A DNA stretch of 64,000 bases from Sepiola atlantica (GCA_963556195.1 OY744533.1:50869613-50933612), one strand, 5' to 3'. Positions 45,731 to 57,985 are shown, counted from the first letter of the stretch. Made by a program: numbers and translations. The notes: a model not told the origin generated them from the sequence alone.

Positions 45731-47717
45731 CACAAGCAGACAGACAAACTTGTTATGCTTTTAATATATGTTTGTTCATTCTCTCTAACTCTCTTCAATT
45801 GAATATTTCCTGAGCATGAAGTTAGAGGGAATCTGAAAAACGCAAACGCAGATTATATTTGGGGACGGGCAATGAAAATGAAAGTAATTTTTTAACCAAA
45901 AATGGAATATTCTTGATCAGTGACGTGCAGAGGGGAGGAGAAAACACGGCGGTGACCTCGGGCATTAAAATTAGGAGGGTGGGGATATCCAATCAAATTC
46001 AAACTATCTCCATTTCGGTTAAAAACCAGTATAGAGTATGGAACATATGCGATACAAAAATTGTGTATAGGCGATAAATAATGTTTGCTGTTGTTGCTTT
46101 TGTTAAATATTAGTAAATTTAGAACAATTTCGAGTTAAAATGCATATAACGTTTTTTTTCCAAGTTCCGTTTCTTTGAGGACTCCAATAACAAAAACAAC
46201 AGAAAACAATATTTATCGCCTATACACAATTTTTGTATCGCATTATGTTCCGAACTCTATACTGAATTTTAACCTTCATTTCTTATAATGCTTCTCAGTA
46301 CTAGGATTTATACCTGAGTCTTTGGGTCATACAAGCAAGGAGTTGGCCCCCGGGTATCACCAGATCTCTGCATGCCATTACCCCTGATTGAAAAATATCT
46401 ACCAAAATTCAGAGAATTATCCGATCTTTATGAAATTTTTCAATATTTATTAATTAGTATTTATTTTATTAAGAAAGAAACTCATACATTTTTAGGTCAA
46501 ATTACTTTACCACTCCTTTCATTTCAAAGGGGAAATATGTGTTGTTATACCCATAGTCGAAATTCACTGACCAACTTAAAGATGATAACATCCTGAAGGT
46601 TTGAATGATAAAATATTTTCAGTGGAAAATGATGTTCAAAAATCGGAAATTTAAATGTGAAACAAAAATAATAAATGTTTTAAGAGCTCTAAATTCTACC
46701 GGCTTTTAATTATTTTTTCATTCACACTTTCAGGGTGTTATCTGTTTATGAGAGTGGTTATTGCGTTTCAGCTAGGGATATAATAAGACATATTAAATGT
46801 GGAGGAGGTAATTTAAGTGACTTAAAAAATATATAAGTTTGGTTTTTTTAATAAAATAAATACTTTATATTAACATTCATGTATTAATTACTTAGCTATA
46901 TCTACCCGGAATGTTGTGAAGTCATTTTAGTTTTTATTGGTTTGCACATTTTTTTAACTGATACAGAAAAAGAAAGAAAATTTTAGTTGTAAGGAAAACA
47001 ACACTTTTTATATTCTTCAGCTAAAAATATGGGTTATTCCCCTTGCTGATTTTGATTTTTTGGTCATAATTTAAAAATGTTTCCATATTACTAGTTGTCC
47101 CGGCTAGACAACATAATTTTTAAGACAACATAATTTTTAAATAAGCTGCAGTGAAGTGCGTTATTATAGTGCCAATAACATGGTACAACAATAACAAATA
47201 AAAATTGCCGAGTCACAATCAAAGTTTGATATGTCAGCTTAAATGCTATTTAGGTCCAACTCGATAGAAATAATGATAGATTGTGGTGGCACCACCCTCG
47301 ACTGACACCACACAAAATGGTCACGAAGGAGGGCGAACACCATTCAGACCTCCACTGCAGAGAATACTGAAACCTTTGGTAGTATTATTACCACTCAAAT
47401 TCCAGAGAGAGCCAACGGTCGCTATCAGCAAGTAATAAATGGTAAACGACTGTCGCGATAACGCAAAGTTATGTGTAATGGTTATCAAACGAGAGGAAGA
47501 TTTTTTTAAATTTCACAAGATAACTTTATATGTTAAATAAGTACTGATATTTTCATTAAGATCGAATAATGTTTTGTTTTTAAGTGGATTTCTTTTTTCA
47601 ATTGAGCGTATTCACTTTTTGGTTAAAAAAAAACAAATAACTTTCATTTTTATTGATCGTCCCTAGTTATATTTATAGTCTTAAAAATATTAATAATAAA
47701 GGGCAACATGTAACAGT

Positions 47718-47924
47718 TTGGAGCCAGACGCATTTCGTTCTTTCCAGAACTTCATTAAAAGGCAAATTGATTGTGCAAACATACAAGAAATGTTTTTATA
47801 CACGGGAAGAGACCAGTCAGCGGCTATGTGCGAAATGTCCAAGACCGATGAAAGTCTCGAAGATGTCAAACAGTTTCTTTTATCATCTCTCTTTTCTTGG
47901 TTGATCTCTCTCCTGAAAGAATGA
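47718..47924 (+). CDS. Possible orphan exon, 68 codons
   Basis: The frame (EPDAFRSFQNFIKRQIDC, MCEMSKTDESLEDVKQFLL, then a hydrophobic end and stop) has a balanced, protein-like composition unlike the surrounding simple-sequence frames. An AG precedes it at 47717 but with a poor pyrimidine tract. No family is recognised and no neighbouring exon was found. 45731-47717 otherwise shows no gene; 46080-46270 contains an inverted repeat of a 45-bp block (GATACAAAAATTGTGTATAG). Confidence 0.2.
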   Translation: MEPDAFRSFQNFIKRQIDCANIQEMFLYTGRDQSAAMCEMSKTDESLEDVKQFLLSSLFSWLISLLKE

Positions 47925-48059
47925 AACTCGTCAGGCTATAAAGATTTTCATTTTGTTCATTTTTTTTTTACAATATTTTATCTTTCAAATATATTCTTTT
48001 AGACATTTTTTTTATACAAGCGCATATTAATATATATATGTCTGTGGGAGAAAATGGGT

Positions 48060-48340
48060 TATTTACCTCCTCTCCAGAAGGCTAGACACAAGGTCAGGCG
48101 AGGTTTTGAAAAAGCCAGTGCACTTTGGCCAATAAAAATGCCGGAGCAGCCCCGTTCACATTTCCCGGTAGGAGCGCCTCGAGCGATGCGTAATAAACTA
48201 ACCCTTTTCAAAAAAAGAAATTAAAGCCTGGGAAGGTTGACCTCCTAGAAATGAACAGAACCATACCTCAGCCGACAGAAGCAAGGCCACTATCAAACTG
48301 ATTGTCGAGGATGTATCCTGAATTGGTATGAAAAACACCT
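48060..48340 (+). repeat. R1 interspersed repeat
   Basis: CTAGACACAAGGTCAGGCG, GAGCAGCCCCGTTCACATTT, AAAGCCTGGGAAGGTTGACC and CAAACTGATTGTCGAGGA match the other copies. Flanking TTACCTCCTC resembles the 70-bp minisatellite. About 47390-47450 and 48370-48440 share an unrelated repeated block (AGCCAACGGT, GTAATAAATGGTAAACG). Confidence 0.65.
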
Positions 48341-48589
48341 TCTAAGCAGTGTCATACATGGGCTTATTGCCACTCAAATTACAAAGAAAGCCAACGGTTG
48401 TTAACAGTGAGTAATCAATGATAAACGGCTGTTGCGATAATGCAAAAGGATCTTTAGTTGTTAGTCGTTATCGAAAGAGCCAGAGAGTGCTGGAAATCTT
48501 GGGAGACTTGTTGTCACTTAGACTCCAGGGAACACCACTTTTGTCAGTGAATGATCGCTTGTAATGATTTGTGTGATACTTTCTAGTAA

Positions 48590-48644
48590 GTAAATAATAA
48601 TAAATAAATAATAAATAATAGTAATAAGCATAATAATAATAATA

Positions 48645-48702
<58 letters not shown>
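48590..48702. repeat. (AAT)n-rich microsatellite
   Basis: About 110 bp of AATAAATAATAAT-type sequence, with a pure AAT run at about 48640-48702. Confidence 0.95.
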
Positions 48703-48705
<3 letters not shown>

Positions 48706-48946
48706 TTACAAGAAGAGAGAAAAGTCTGATTATGCCTCCATTAGTGTATGTGTATGCAAATGACTTTGAAGAAACCGTGAAGTGGTTACGGGAGAAAGCC
48801 TGAGAAGCCTTCCTAAACATAAGATAGGATCAACACATGTTAAGCTTGTCTGCCTTATCCCTATCTATCTTTACATATACATATTTATTTATGAATTTTA
48901 CAGAAGTTTAGATCACATGGTACTAATTGTTTCGTGAATCAACAAC

Positions 48947-48948
<2 letters not shown>

Positions 48949-49000
<52 letters not shown>
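48949..49000. repeat. (AT)n microsatellite
   Basis: About 46 bp of AT followed by ACATATAATTATTATTTC. Confidence 0.95.
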
Positions 49001-49001
<1 letters not shown>

Positions 49002-49067
49002 TTATTATTTCATGTATCCACATAAAATTATATAATAATCTTTTATGTATCCATTTTCAGTATTTAC

Positions 49068-49140
49068 CTCAACATTTTAGCCTGACGCGAAAGCCTCTGT
49101 GTAGCTTAATTGCCATAAATATATTTTCATAACTTATGCA
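49068..49140 (+). repeat. Half-copy of the 61.5-kb hammerhead repeat, ribozyme broken
   Basis: CATTTTAGCCTGA, GCGAAAGCCTCTGTG and TAGCTTAATTGCCATAAATA match the 61.7 kb arm. The whole stem II (about 15 bp) is deleted between CTGA and GCGAAA, so this copy cannot fold. Confidence 0.75.
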
Positions 49141-49804
49141 CTCTCAAAATTGGTCGGCTTAGAGTTTTTCACTGAAGAAAACCTAAGCATCTTTTGTATC
49201 AAACAATACCGTTCGTTGGCTTTGTTAAAATCAAACAAAGCAAATCAAATGGCGGCCATTAAGACTACAGTCAATGGTGTCAAACCTCAATACAAGATTC
49301 ATGAAACAATACACAGCGATTTCTCAAAGTTTATAACTTAAATTTGTCTTTTGTTTATGAATTATATTCATCTTTAAGTATCTTTAAAGCTTAACTAACA
49401 ATAAAATCTGTTTTGTCCAATTAGCTTCTTTCTACTCTCTCTCTCTCTCTCTCTTCCACTCCAACTATGGGTCAAATAGTATTACTGCTTATTACCCTTT
49501 TGCTTATAATGGACTATTCCAATCTTTTTATTCTTTCATATATTTGACTGTTAACAAACAGACAAACAGAAAAAGAAGGAGTGTGTGTGTGAGAGAGAGA
49601 GAGAGAGAAAGAGAGACAGAAGCAATAGTGAATAGATGCTGTATAAAATAAGAGCGGGGGGGAGGGTCAAACGACATAGAGTGAGAGAGGGTGAGAATAA
49701 TAGACAGCAACTTAGTAAGAGATGGGTTTCTTGGTTCGTAAATTACAAATTACGGCTAATTAGAACAATTAAAATAGTTTTTTTTTTATTTCGGAGGGGG
49801 GGGG

Positions 49805-49945
49805 GAGTATAGTATATGTTCGTCTGTCATGATACCATCCTCCCATGAATTACCTCCTCTTTTGAGGGAAGTGGTAGTGTAGTATCTATTCTGTTGTAAT
49901 AAGACTATCCTCCCAGACATTGCCTCCTCTTTTTGGGGGGAAGCG
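49805..49945 (+). repeat. 70-bp minisatellite, 2 units
   Basis: GTCTGTCATGATACCATCCT and GTAGTATCTATTCTGTTGTA units match 4833-5012. Preceded by GA/GT microsatellites and G-runs at 49580-49810. Confidence 0.65.
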
Positions 49946-49968
49946 AGCGTTCGCTAGTCTTTGGGTTT

Positions 49969-50016
49969 GTAGGGTTAGGGTTTTGGGTTAGTTAGGGTTA
50001 ATGTTAGGGTTAGGGA
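49969..50016 (+). repeat. Degenerate interstitial telomeric repeats
   Basis: GTAGGGTTAGGGTTTTGGGT followed by TTAGTTAGGG, TTAATGTTAGGG and TTAGGGAC: about seven TTAGGG-related units, the telomere repeat of molluscs and most animals. A G-rich block GCGAGCGTTCGC precedes it. Confidence 0.75.
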
Positions 50017-50494
50017 CAGTGTAGTAACAAAATTTCCATTGGTGACAGCCATTAAACGGAAAAGATTCTGTGTTTCTTTACAATAACCCCACCATCGATA
50101 AAGGCGCCACACTATTTTTTAAATATTCTAATTTTTGATGTGGGTACTTCAGTCATCATAAACACTTATCAGTGTATTTTGAGAACAAACAATTAGTTTT
50201 TTGTTTCGTTTTTCTAATTTTACTTAATACATGAAAAGATTACGAGTTTCAGTCATGATGTTTGTGTCTTTAATATAAATAATTTGGATATGATCATAAA
50301 AGAGCGATTAAAACTAACAACATATAAAATAACACATGCTCCCATATCCTTAACTTGACCCACTCTTTCAACTTCAATAATGCTACACTAAGGATCGACC
50401 ACATTATAAACTATTGAGTTGTGCTCGCAAAATGGTGGTATATGAGGAAACAACTTATGCCATAAAATACTTTTCGAATAATATATAATCACAT

Positions 50495-50690
50495 TGACAT
50501 ACCGGTTCTCGTTAGATCATCGAAGTTAAGCGACATTGAGCCATGTCAGTAATAGATGGGTGACCATTTTGGAATACCAGGCGCTGTATATGAGGAGAAC
50601 GGCGATACTTCACTACAAAAACTAACGTTGTCAAAATGGATTGCAGACTGACAATCACAAACAGATGGTATCCCTAATATAAGGTCTATT
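50495..50690 (+). repeat. 5S rRNA-derived SINE-like repeat, second copy
   Basis: GTTAGATCATCGAAGTTAAG, CATGTCAGTAATAGATGGGT and GGAATACCAGGCGCTGTAT match 5S rRNA better than the 45.5 kb copy does. The body differs after GAGGAGAACGG but keeps ACTAACGTTGTC (compare CCTAACGTCGGC in the other copy). Confidence 0.7.
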
Positions 50691-52831
50691 GCTAATATAT
50701 TATTAATAGCATGACGTTAACCAAGGTAGACGAATATGCAGTGACACACACACAACTTAAGACTGTAAGATAGGTCTATGAAAAACTAAAATTGTAAAGG
50801 TTTTCTTTCAATAATAAATCCTACTTTATCACAAACTAGCTATCTTTGCTAGCTCGCTATCGCTTTGCAAAGTTCACTACTTGAAACCAAAATGTTAAAT
50901 AAACATTTTATTCATAAGTTCCTTGCAAAAACGAGACTAAAACTTTCGCATTTATTCGTATAAATAGATAAACGTTAACGTTTTGAGAAAGAGAGAGAGA
51001 CAGCCAGCCAGTCAGCTAGCCACGCTCTCCCTCCCTTTTCCCTTCTCGCTTATGCCTGTCGATAAGAATTCTAGCGAGCGATGTTAGTTTAACTTAAGAA
51101 TAGTTTTTGGTAAGTTATCTATTTTTTAATGAAATCACTTTAATTAATTACTGTTAATATCGACGAAACTATTGCACATATATAGACAAAATATGACAAT
51201 AAAATTATAAATGAATAACACCAAACATTAATTTATTATGAACTGTTTAAAAAATAGTTATGCAAATTCAGCATTCAAATAACTATCTTTAGATCGTTCA
51301 GCTCTACTATATATAGAGTACTTCAAAGTTCTATGTTGTATTATTGATTTAAATAACAGGTGTCCGTTTTGATGGTAATATAGGAATCATAAATTTAAAA
51401 AAAGCTTTCACATTTATTAATTTAGATGGTTACATCTTTTTGGACCACCCTGTATATCACGTTTTCTTTTTTATTTACGTCATTTATTTTTTTACGTCAT
51501 CCTCTTACTCTCTTTCTCTTATGCTGCTACTACTACTACCATTACTACTTCCTCTATTTCCATTCTCCTACCAATTCTTATATTATTTGAAGAATATCAA
51601 AGAACATGGCTGAAACTCGTAAAAAGTAAAATCTTAAATTTAAATAAAACAAAAATATATTTATTAGTTTTCGAAATGGACCGAGATTTTAAGATTTAAT
51701 TATTAATGAAAGACCCATGCAGAACAATTAGAAGATTTAAAAAATAATCTATATACTATTAAAAATTTACGCAAATAGAAACATGATTTGTTTCTTTATT
51801 ACAATTAACCTACACATCACCAATAATATTCTACTTCCATTCTTTTAATGTTTATCAAGAGTTAGAAAATATTATTCATAACTTTTTTTAGTTCATATTC
51901 CAAACATTATTCTGATTCAATATTTTCCATTGGATCTACATAAATTCCACATTCGTTTTTCAAAGTTGTTCAAAGTTTCAACCTATCCTAAAATATTCAA
52001 GTTTTTACTTAACTCTTAAATCTATATACTAAAAGAAGTTACGGTGTTTTTTGTTGTTTGTCTGTTCATGTGCAAACAGAGTACACATTACTAAAGCAGT
52101 AGTTTTCACAATGTCAATATCAGTTTGAATCTCACATAAGTCTAAAGGATGTTTTTTAACTGGATACGTTTTTTATAAATTTAAAGAAATCAACATAACA
52201 TAAAAAACATTACATAAATATATTTTTTTAAAAACTAAGTGATCTTTTTTTAGAGATATTAAGGGTTATTTAGCATTAGTTCAAAGTGAATTATTTTTGC
52301 TTAAAAACATAATTTATAGCGAATTTTAAAATAAATTAACATAACATAAAAAACATTACATACATATTTTTTAAAAGCTAATTGACCTTTTTTTTTTTTG
52401 ATAATCCGAAAAATTAGACATAAAGGATATTCGGCATTAATTCAAAGTGAATTATTTTTGTTTAAAAAACGCAATTTCGAATGTTTTTGCCAATAAAAAC
52501 AATAGATAAATACATTCATCGTAGTTACTTACTCTCTCGTGCAAATAATAAGTAGCATATTTTTTCCATGAAATTTCACCAATATTTTTTTTCGTACTAG
52601 CTATAAAGTGGTAGAAACTAGGTAAAGATGGAAATTGACCTACCCAGGTACTGTACCAACACTGTTCAATAAGTGGGTATAAACTAGTAAATTATATTAA
52701 AAATAAAATTCTTGGTGGTTTGATTGTAAAAAGATCGGATTTTTCTATTTCTTTGTTTGCTTGTTACTTCCTTTTCATTTTTGGTTTTTGTTTTTGGTTT
52801 GTTTGTTTTTAGTTGGTTTTTGTCATTAGTA

Positions 52832-53169
52832 TCAGTCATTTAAAGTCTTGTCGTGATCAAAATGCGGCCATGTTTTAATGAGCGCATACAGTTTGTCCCC
52901 AGGGCTGATAGTGTTGCTCGCATCTCGATGGCCGTAGAGTTTATAGTCTTCTTTCACTTTGCCCATATCAACGCCACAAGCGATGATGTTTTTCAAGGCA
53001 GACAGCGCCTTCTCATTGGGTAACCGCTTGCTGTATTCACCAATCATCGTCATCGACACGGATTTGGCATTGAAACCTCGGGTATGGGCTCCAACTCTGT
53101 CCCATCCTCGGCCTTCATAAACCCGGCCATCTTCACCAATGATGAAATTATACCCAATGTCTGACCAAC
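52832..53169 (-). CDS. Peptidoglycan recognition protein, 3' (last) exon
   Basis: This exon encodes the C-terminal 111 residues of a PGRP (amidase_2 fold), an innate-immunity protein that binds bacterial peptidoglycan, usually outside the cell. Landmarks: WSDIGYNFIIGEDGRVYEGRGW (groove and conserved Tyr), GAHTRGFNAKSVSMTMIGEY, and YGHRDASNTISPGDKLYALI. The His of GHRD is one of the three zinc ligands of amidase PGRPs, but the third ligand, normally Cys in a CPG motif, is Ser here (ISPG). The protein is therefore predicted to bind without cleaving. The 3' splice site TTTTTATAG|GTTGG ends the intron at 53170. The upstream exon supplies the first base of a split Arg codon. The stop is at 52832; neither exon has stops or frameshifts. 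Confidence 0.9.
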
Positions 53170-53882
53170 CTATAAAAAGACAAAAATTGAAAAAAGTTAA
53201 TGTTAATGTTAAGAATACTGTTAAACTATGTCCGCGTACCCGAATGACTGCCTTACCCGAAACATATGTGTCGTGGTTCTCCTTTTTAGTCTTCTTCATC
53301 CGGTCATGTCAGGATTCTAGTATTGACGATCGCCGAGTGCGGAGCATGATTCATAATTATTCAAACAATATTTATTGAAAAAAAAATTGAAAAATATTAC
53401 AAATGAAAAAAATTAATATAAAACGGGAAATGTCCAACGTCAATAACATTTCATAAATATAAAAACTAGTGTTGGAACGAGGAATTAAAATCGAGAATCG
53501 GAAAAATCAGAACTTTTTAGGGTATCACAATCGGTATCGGAATCGCAAAAAAATTGTGCCTTTTTCCCAATGCAGAAAACGATTCTTTTAATTGTTTTTT
53601 TTTTATTGTTTAAAACTTAATTTTCTATTGCCTGTACTATGAATAACATGATAAATATTTATCGATTTTAAACTACCAGTAAAACTAAAATATATAGATC
53701 ACTCCACACAAGTGTATTTATACATTTGCGAAAATATATGCAAACTCAATAAAAATTATCCTCGAGTGGCCTGCGGGTCTTGATAAGTGGTGGCTAGTTT
53801 GTAAAAAAAAAAATAATCTGCAAGAATCGAAGAATCGCTCGTTGTAGTCATACATTGATAAGCAACCCAAATCTGAACTTAC
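53170..53882 (-). other. Intron of the PGRP gene
   Basis: 713 bp between donor CC|GTAAGT (53882) and acceptor TATAG| (53170). Contains the low-complexity GATTCCGAT-type repeat at about 53480-53560 that is also seen near 29230-29310. No other gene is seen in it. Confidence 0.8.
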
Positions 53883-54095
53883 GGTTTGTAATCATGTGAT
53901 GATCTTGAACCTGTTTCACTTCTTGACTGCAATTTTCGAAGCGGAAACAGTGAGACATCGCTGTGTGATGAACAAACACCATTGATACAGGGGTACGCAT
54001 GATCTGTGTCTCTTTCGGTGCAGCAGCCAGCCACTCAGCCCGGGACACAAAACACACGTTGCTACAGTTGAATCGAAATCTTGGCGCCGATGCAA
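53883..54095 (-). CDS. Peptidoglycan recognition protein, internal exon
   Basis: 213 bp encoding about 70 residues: CVSRAEWLAAAPKE (start of the PGRP domain), VFVHHTAMSHC with the first zinc-ligand His, and EVKQVQDHHMITN leading into the next exon. The two-Cys pattern (CSNVCFVSRAEW, then MSHCFRFENC) matches the PGRP disulfides. The acceptor TATTATATAG|TTGC (54096) and donor ACC|GTAAGT (53882) are canonical and phase-compatible with the 52832-53169 exon. Together they give an about 182-residue domain, the normal length of a short PGRP. A 5' exon with the start codon and signal peptide must lie at higher coordinates; I could not find it within the window. Confidence 0.85.
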
Positions 54096-54699
54096 CTATA
54101 TAATAGACATTCAAAATGAAAACATATAAGTTTATTGTATAAAATGCATGACATGCTTTAAAAAAATACTACATAATTGTTCAGACAAATACATGGTAAC
54201 TTAATCGATTATTTAAATTCTAAAAGTATTTAAATATAGTTTTTTTTTTCAGTTCTATACAAGTTAATTTTGAAATAAATCTAATGTCAACATTTTTCAA
54301 TTCTATACAATCTTTGTGAGGAAGTCACTGAGACTTAGCTGGGTGTTGTCAGATAGATGTGTAGAGGGTAGCGGTTGCTATCTCTTGAGGAGTTTGAAGG
54401 AAGAGACTGACCTAGTAAGACCTGTTTTAACATATTCTCACAAGCATTAAAAATAACTAAGCAATGTGCTTATATAATAAGTCTCTCTCTCTTTCTGTTC
54501 TCTTCTGAACAACCTCTTTGACTTTCAGCACTAGACGATCATCTGGCTGGCATGAATAATAAACCATTCCTTTTTTAAAAGATCTTGTGTGTATTAATTA
54601 ACTAAAGTTCTAAGCACGAGATGGCTTTGTTGCAGCTAAGAGTGTTTCTTCTTCTAGTCATTTTACATTACTTTTACCTTGTCTAGGGGTCAGATGTTT

Positions 54700-55205
54700 T
54701 TTGGATATTTCATAAGCTCACTCTCCAGTTTCCACGGTTTAGCGGGTCAACTGTCTTCAAATTCCATTTCGTACAGTCTTGTCTAATCACTTGCTTCCAA
54801 GTTTTCGTTCTTGCTTCTACAACGGTGTATACAGGAGGATAGACTCTCCACATGGCAATACTAGCATGATTCAGGGAGGGAGGACTGGGTGATGGCTCAG
54901 CATTCATTTCCATATAACATGACGCTCCAGACACAGCTTTTATACAACTTACCACTGATCTAGAGAGGGATAACTCACGATGCTATCAGAGGCAACAGCT
55001 CACAAAATTATACCCATACTGTCTTCATATTTGTCAACTGAGTTCACATCCACCACTTGCACTCAGCATATCTCCTAAGTAGAAGAAAGAGTCTATTACC
55101 TCCAAGGTGTTGTCATCTAGTACTATCTCTTTGTGGAGATGACCGTCAATAGGGCGTGTCTATCCCATGCATCTCCTACACTTGAAGTTGGGATTTGGGG
55201 CTAAC
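54700..55205 (-). pseudogene. Non-LTR retrotransposon RT C-terminal fragment
   Basis: On the minus strand, frames read VLDDNTLEVIDSFFYLGDML with SASGGCELS (about 55135-55030), the conserved late-RT block of LINEs, followed after frame changes by TKTWKQVIRQDCTKWNL (about 54825-54765), the 'W...V..D' tail also found at 17.1 kb. No endonuclease or full RT. 54115-54699 and 50700-52831 hold AT-rich DNA without a recognised gene; 52200-52480 contains a directly repeated block of about 110 bp (TTCAAAGTGAATTATTTTTG). Confidence 0.7.
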
Positions 55206-55378
55206 TTACCATTCAGGTCACTGTACTTTTTGTGAACCCACAATGAATTAATTTAAATTAATTTCCTCAGAGGTCACAAAATATATGACATGTCGATTGT
55301 AACACATCGAGTACATTATTAATAATTAAAACACTATAATAATAGCCGTTGTGTATCTGTATCTTTGAAGCAGCATTA

Positions 55379-55600
55379 GACGTGGTTGTGTGAAAATAAT
55401 GTTGAAAATAGAATTTCCCACATAAGGTTAGATTAAGCAGAAGAGCAAAAAATTAAATTAAAGTTCACGATAAGAATTAGGGCTACGTGTTCAGCATATT
55501 GCATCGCAGACAGGAAGTCTTCAGTGATATGTTGCAGATAAGCTGATAAAATCTTTCTCTTGTCTCAGAACCGTGAAAGAAGGCAGATATATTTTGGGAC
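55379..55600 (+). repeat. Interspersed repeat shared with 2.8 and 42.4 kb
   Basis: TTGTGTGAAAATAATGTTGA, ACATAAGGTTAGATTAAGCA and CAGACAGGAAGTCTTCAGTG match the other two copies. From 55601 to 56507 no gene is seen. Confidence 0.6.
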
Positions 55601-56507
55601 AGTTCTCTCTCCATTTATGAGAGATGGTTTGGGGGAGGACTCACAGAATATTATGCATGTACATAGAGAAGAGAGTTCAGGGTACATTTGGGGGTGACGC
55701 ATAAAGGTAATTAGAGGATTTTTTTGTTTTAGTTGGCTATGTCGGGTCAATTTGTACTGACTATTTGGGAGGGAGGTGATCAAAAGGGGAATATGAGGAA
55801 AACAAAGTTTAGATAAACTTTTAACTGAGGAGGTCAGTTGATTTTATCCTCCCTTTTATGCTTAAGGTATTTTTTAAGTGGACTGATTTTTCCCTCCTTT
55901 CCAGGGGAATTTTTAGTTTTCACATATGTATCTCCTACTCACTGGCTATTATTTAAGCGTATATTTTTATTTGGGTGGATTTTATGCTTGGTTCAGTGTT
56001 AATCCTTCTTTTTAAGGGGAAGGATTTAGATGTTGAGTTTACATGTTCTTCAAACTTATCTGTAATAAGTGTTTTTTGGAGGCCGGAAATGAGGCCCTAT
56101 TCCGTGTCCTCACTTTATTCTTGAGGTTGACTGAGTTAATTTCTAAACCCCCACAGAGCCAGTAAGCAGGTCTCTTGCGACAACTATTGCAAGCCTATCC
56201 TAATGTTGTCCCTGGTTGGCTTACTGACGTCACACTGTGGTTACAGGACAGTTTCATGGACTGGAAAATAAAAATATCCCTCCCTAACAATTGTTAAACC
56301 CCAAATGATCATTAATCATTTTTACAACCGCTGTTATTAAAAAGAAAACGACTGCAATAGAGAAAGAAGGAGAAAAAAAGAATATGAGCAACATCTCTAC
56401 AGCGCCACCTACTACTTCTACTATGTGTCATATACACAATGAGACCTCAGCTGTTTACGTGATGAGCCGCTGTCTGGATGATCTGCTCGAATCAAAGAAT
56501 TACTATT

Positions 56508-56810
56508 TATCTACCTCCCACAAGGTAAAATGTGACACAAGGTCGGGAAAGTGGGATTAGATAAGCCAGAGCTCGAGGTGAGCACTCTGGCCATTCAAAA
56601 ATTGCCTGGGCAGCCCCGTCGGCATTCCCGGTAGGGCGCCTCAGGCAGTAAGCAATAAACTTACTCCTCCCCAAAGAGGGGAGGCAAAGCCTGGGAGGGT
56701 GCACCTCCTAGAACTGCACAGGACCAGACAACCCCCAATAGACCGGCGTAAATCCAGACCCAAAGGCCAGGACAATACCAGTCTATTAGGTGGGTTAAAA
56801 ACCCTGTGGC
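56508..56810 (+). repeat. R1 interspersed repeat, longest copy
   Basis: Contains all R1 blocks: CTCCCACAAGGTAAAATGTG, TGCCTGGGCAGCCCCGTCGG, CTCCCCAAAGAGGGGAGG and CTAGAACTGCACAGGACC. A 3' extension with GACCGGCGTAAATCCAGACC is shared with the inverted 7.1 kb copy. Frames on the minus strand are non-coding. Confidence 0.8.
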
Positions 56811-57716
56811 TCGAATCAAAGAATTAATCCACCACAGGGCTAAATCTTTAATTATATATCCCGCGCTGCTGTTGGTAATTTCCACTAATAATCACCTTCT
56901 ATTATGATGTTTCACTCGTCACAGAAAGAGAAAATTACTTTTGTCTTTTTTTTTTCGTTTCAGTTGTTTTGGGTTATTTCAGCTAACCAAAAACGCCAAA
57001 ATGTTGTTGCCATGAATTTCTCAAAAAAATTTTGTTTAATTAAGCGACAATACATAATGAAATGTGATTTTCATCATTAATAAACATTGTACAGTCGACT
57101 ACACCTGATTTTAACACATGTATGAACGTATTGTATATTATATGGCCGTGTGTACATGCCTTTGCAACACCATACGACGATGGTATTCCGTTATATTAGG
57201 CAGTTTAATTAGTTTTCAGTTTGGAGAATAAGATAAGTAGGTGAGTGAAAATGTCTTATTGAGAAATATGAACATAATCTATATAATAGACGTAATCCGG
57301 TGTATTTCTCGAAGTTGTTCATCAATAGCATTGCATCTGACATATCTATATTCGATTTTCACTAGCCAATTCTTCTTTTTTTCTTCTTCTACCTTTAGAT
57401 CCTTTCAACAAATCCCTTTTCTGGCTTGGAAGATTGTTAAAATGGAGGCATTTTTCATTTTTGACCTAAACAGTAGTATCAACTTACGACCTTAATAAAT
57501 TTTTTTTAAATTCGACATAACTTTATTTATGTTGGTAATCAGATTATATGTGTTTAAAGTAAATATTAAACTATTTATTTTTTTAAATTACTTGTATATC
57601 ACAATAGTAGGTATAATAAATTTTATTTTGATCAACAAATTAAAATGTTTTACTAAAATGCTACAAGCGGTTGTACTACTGTAACAATGTCAAGCGTTAC
57701 AATGGTCAAATTTCAG

Positions 57717-57985
57717 GGTGTTTTTAAGTAATTTAGAGCGGTTTTAGAGAGCATAATATGGGCACAACCTCCCATTTGAAAATTCAAATATATCAAATTT
57801 AAATTAAATTTGATTCATCGTCATTAGACACCAATTAAACAAGATCTCTTGAAATTCAATTTCTTCTTAAGACATCTTAAGATTTAGTTAAAATTTTAGA
57901 CATTTTCTAGAATCAAAGTTATGTGATAGAAACAAACTTGAATAAGGTTTAGTGTCATTATATCTTGATGTTAATCTTTGTAAGA
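57717..57985 (+). repeat. Partial Helitron-like copy
   Basis: GAGAGCATAATATGGGCACA, CCCATTTGAAAATTCAAATA and GAAATTCAATTTCTTCTTAA match 18130-18250. Both termini are missing. 56811-57716 has no recognised gene. Confidence 0.5.
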
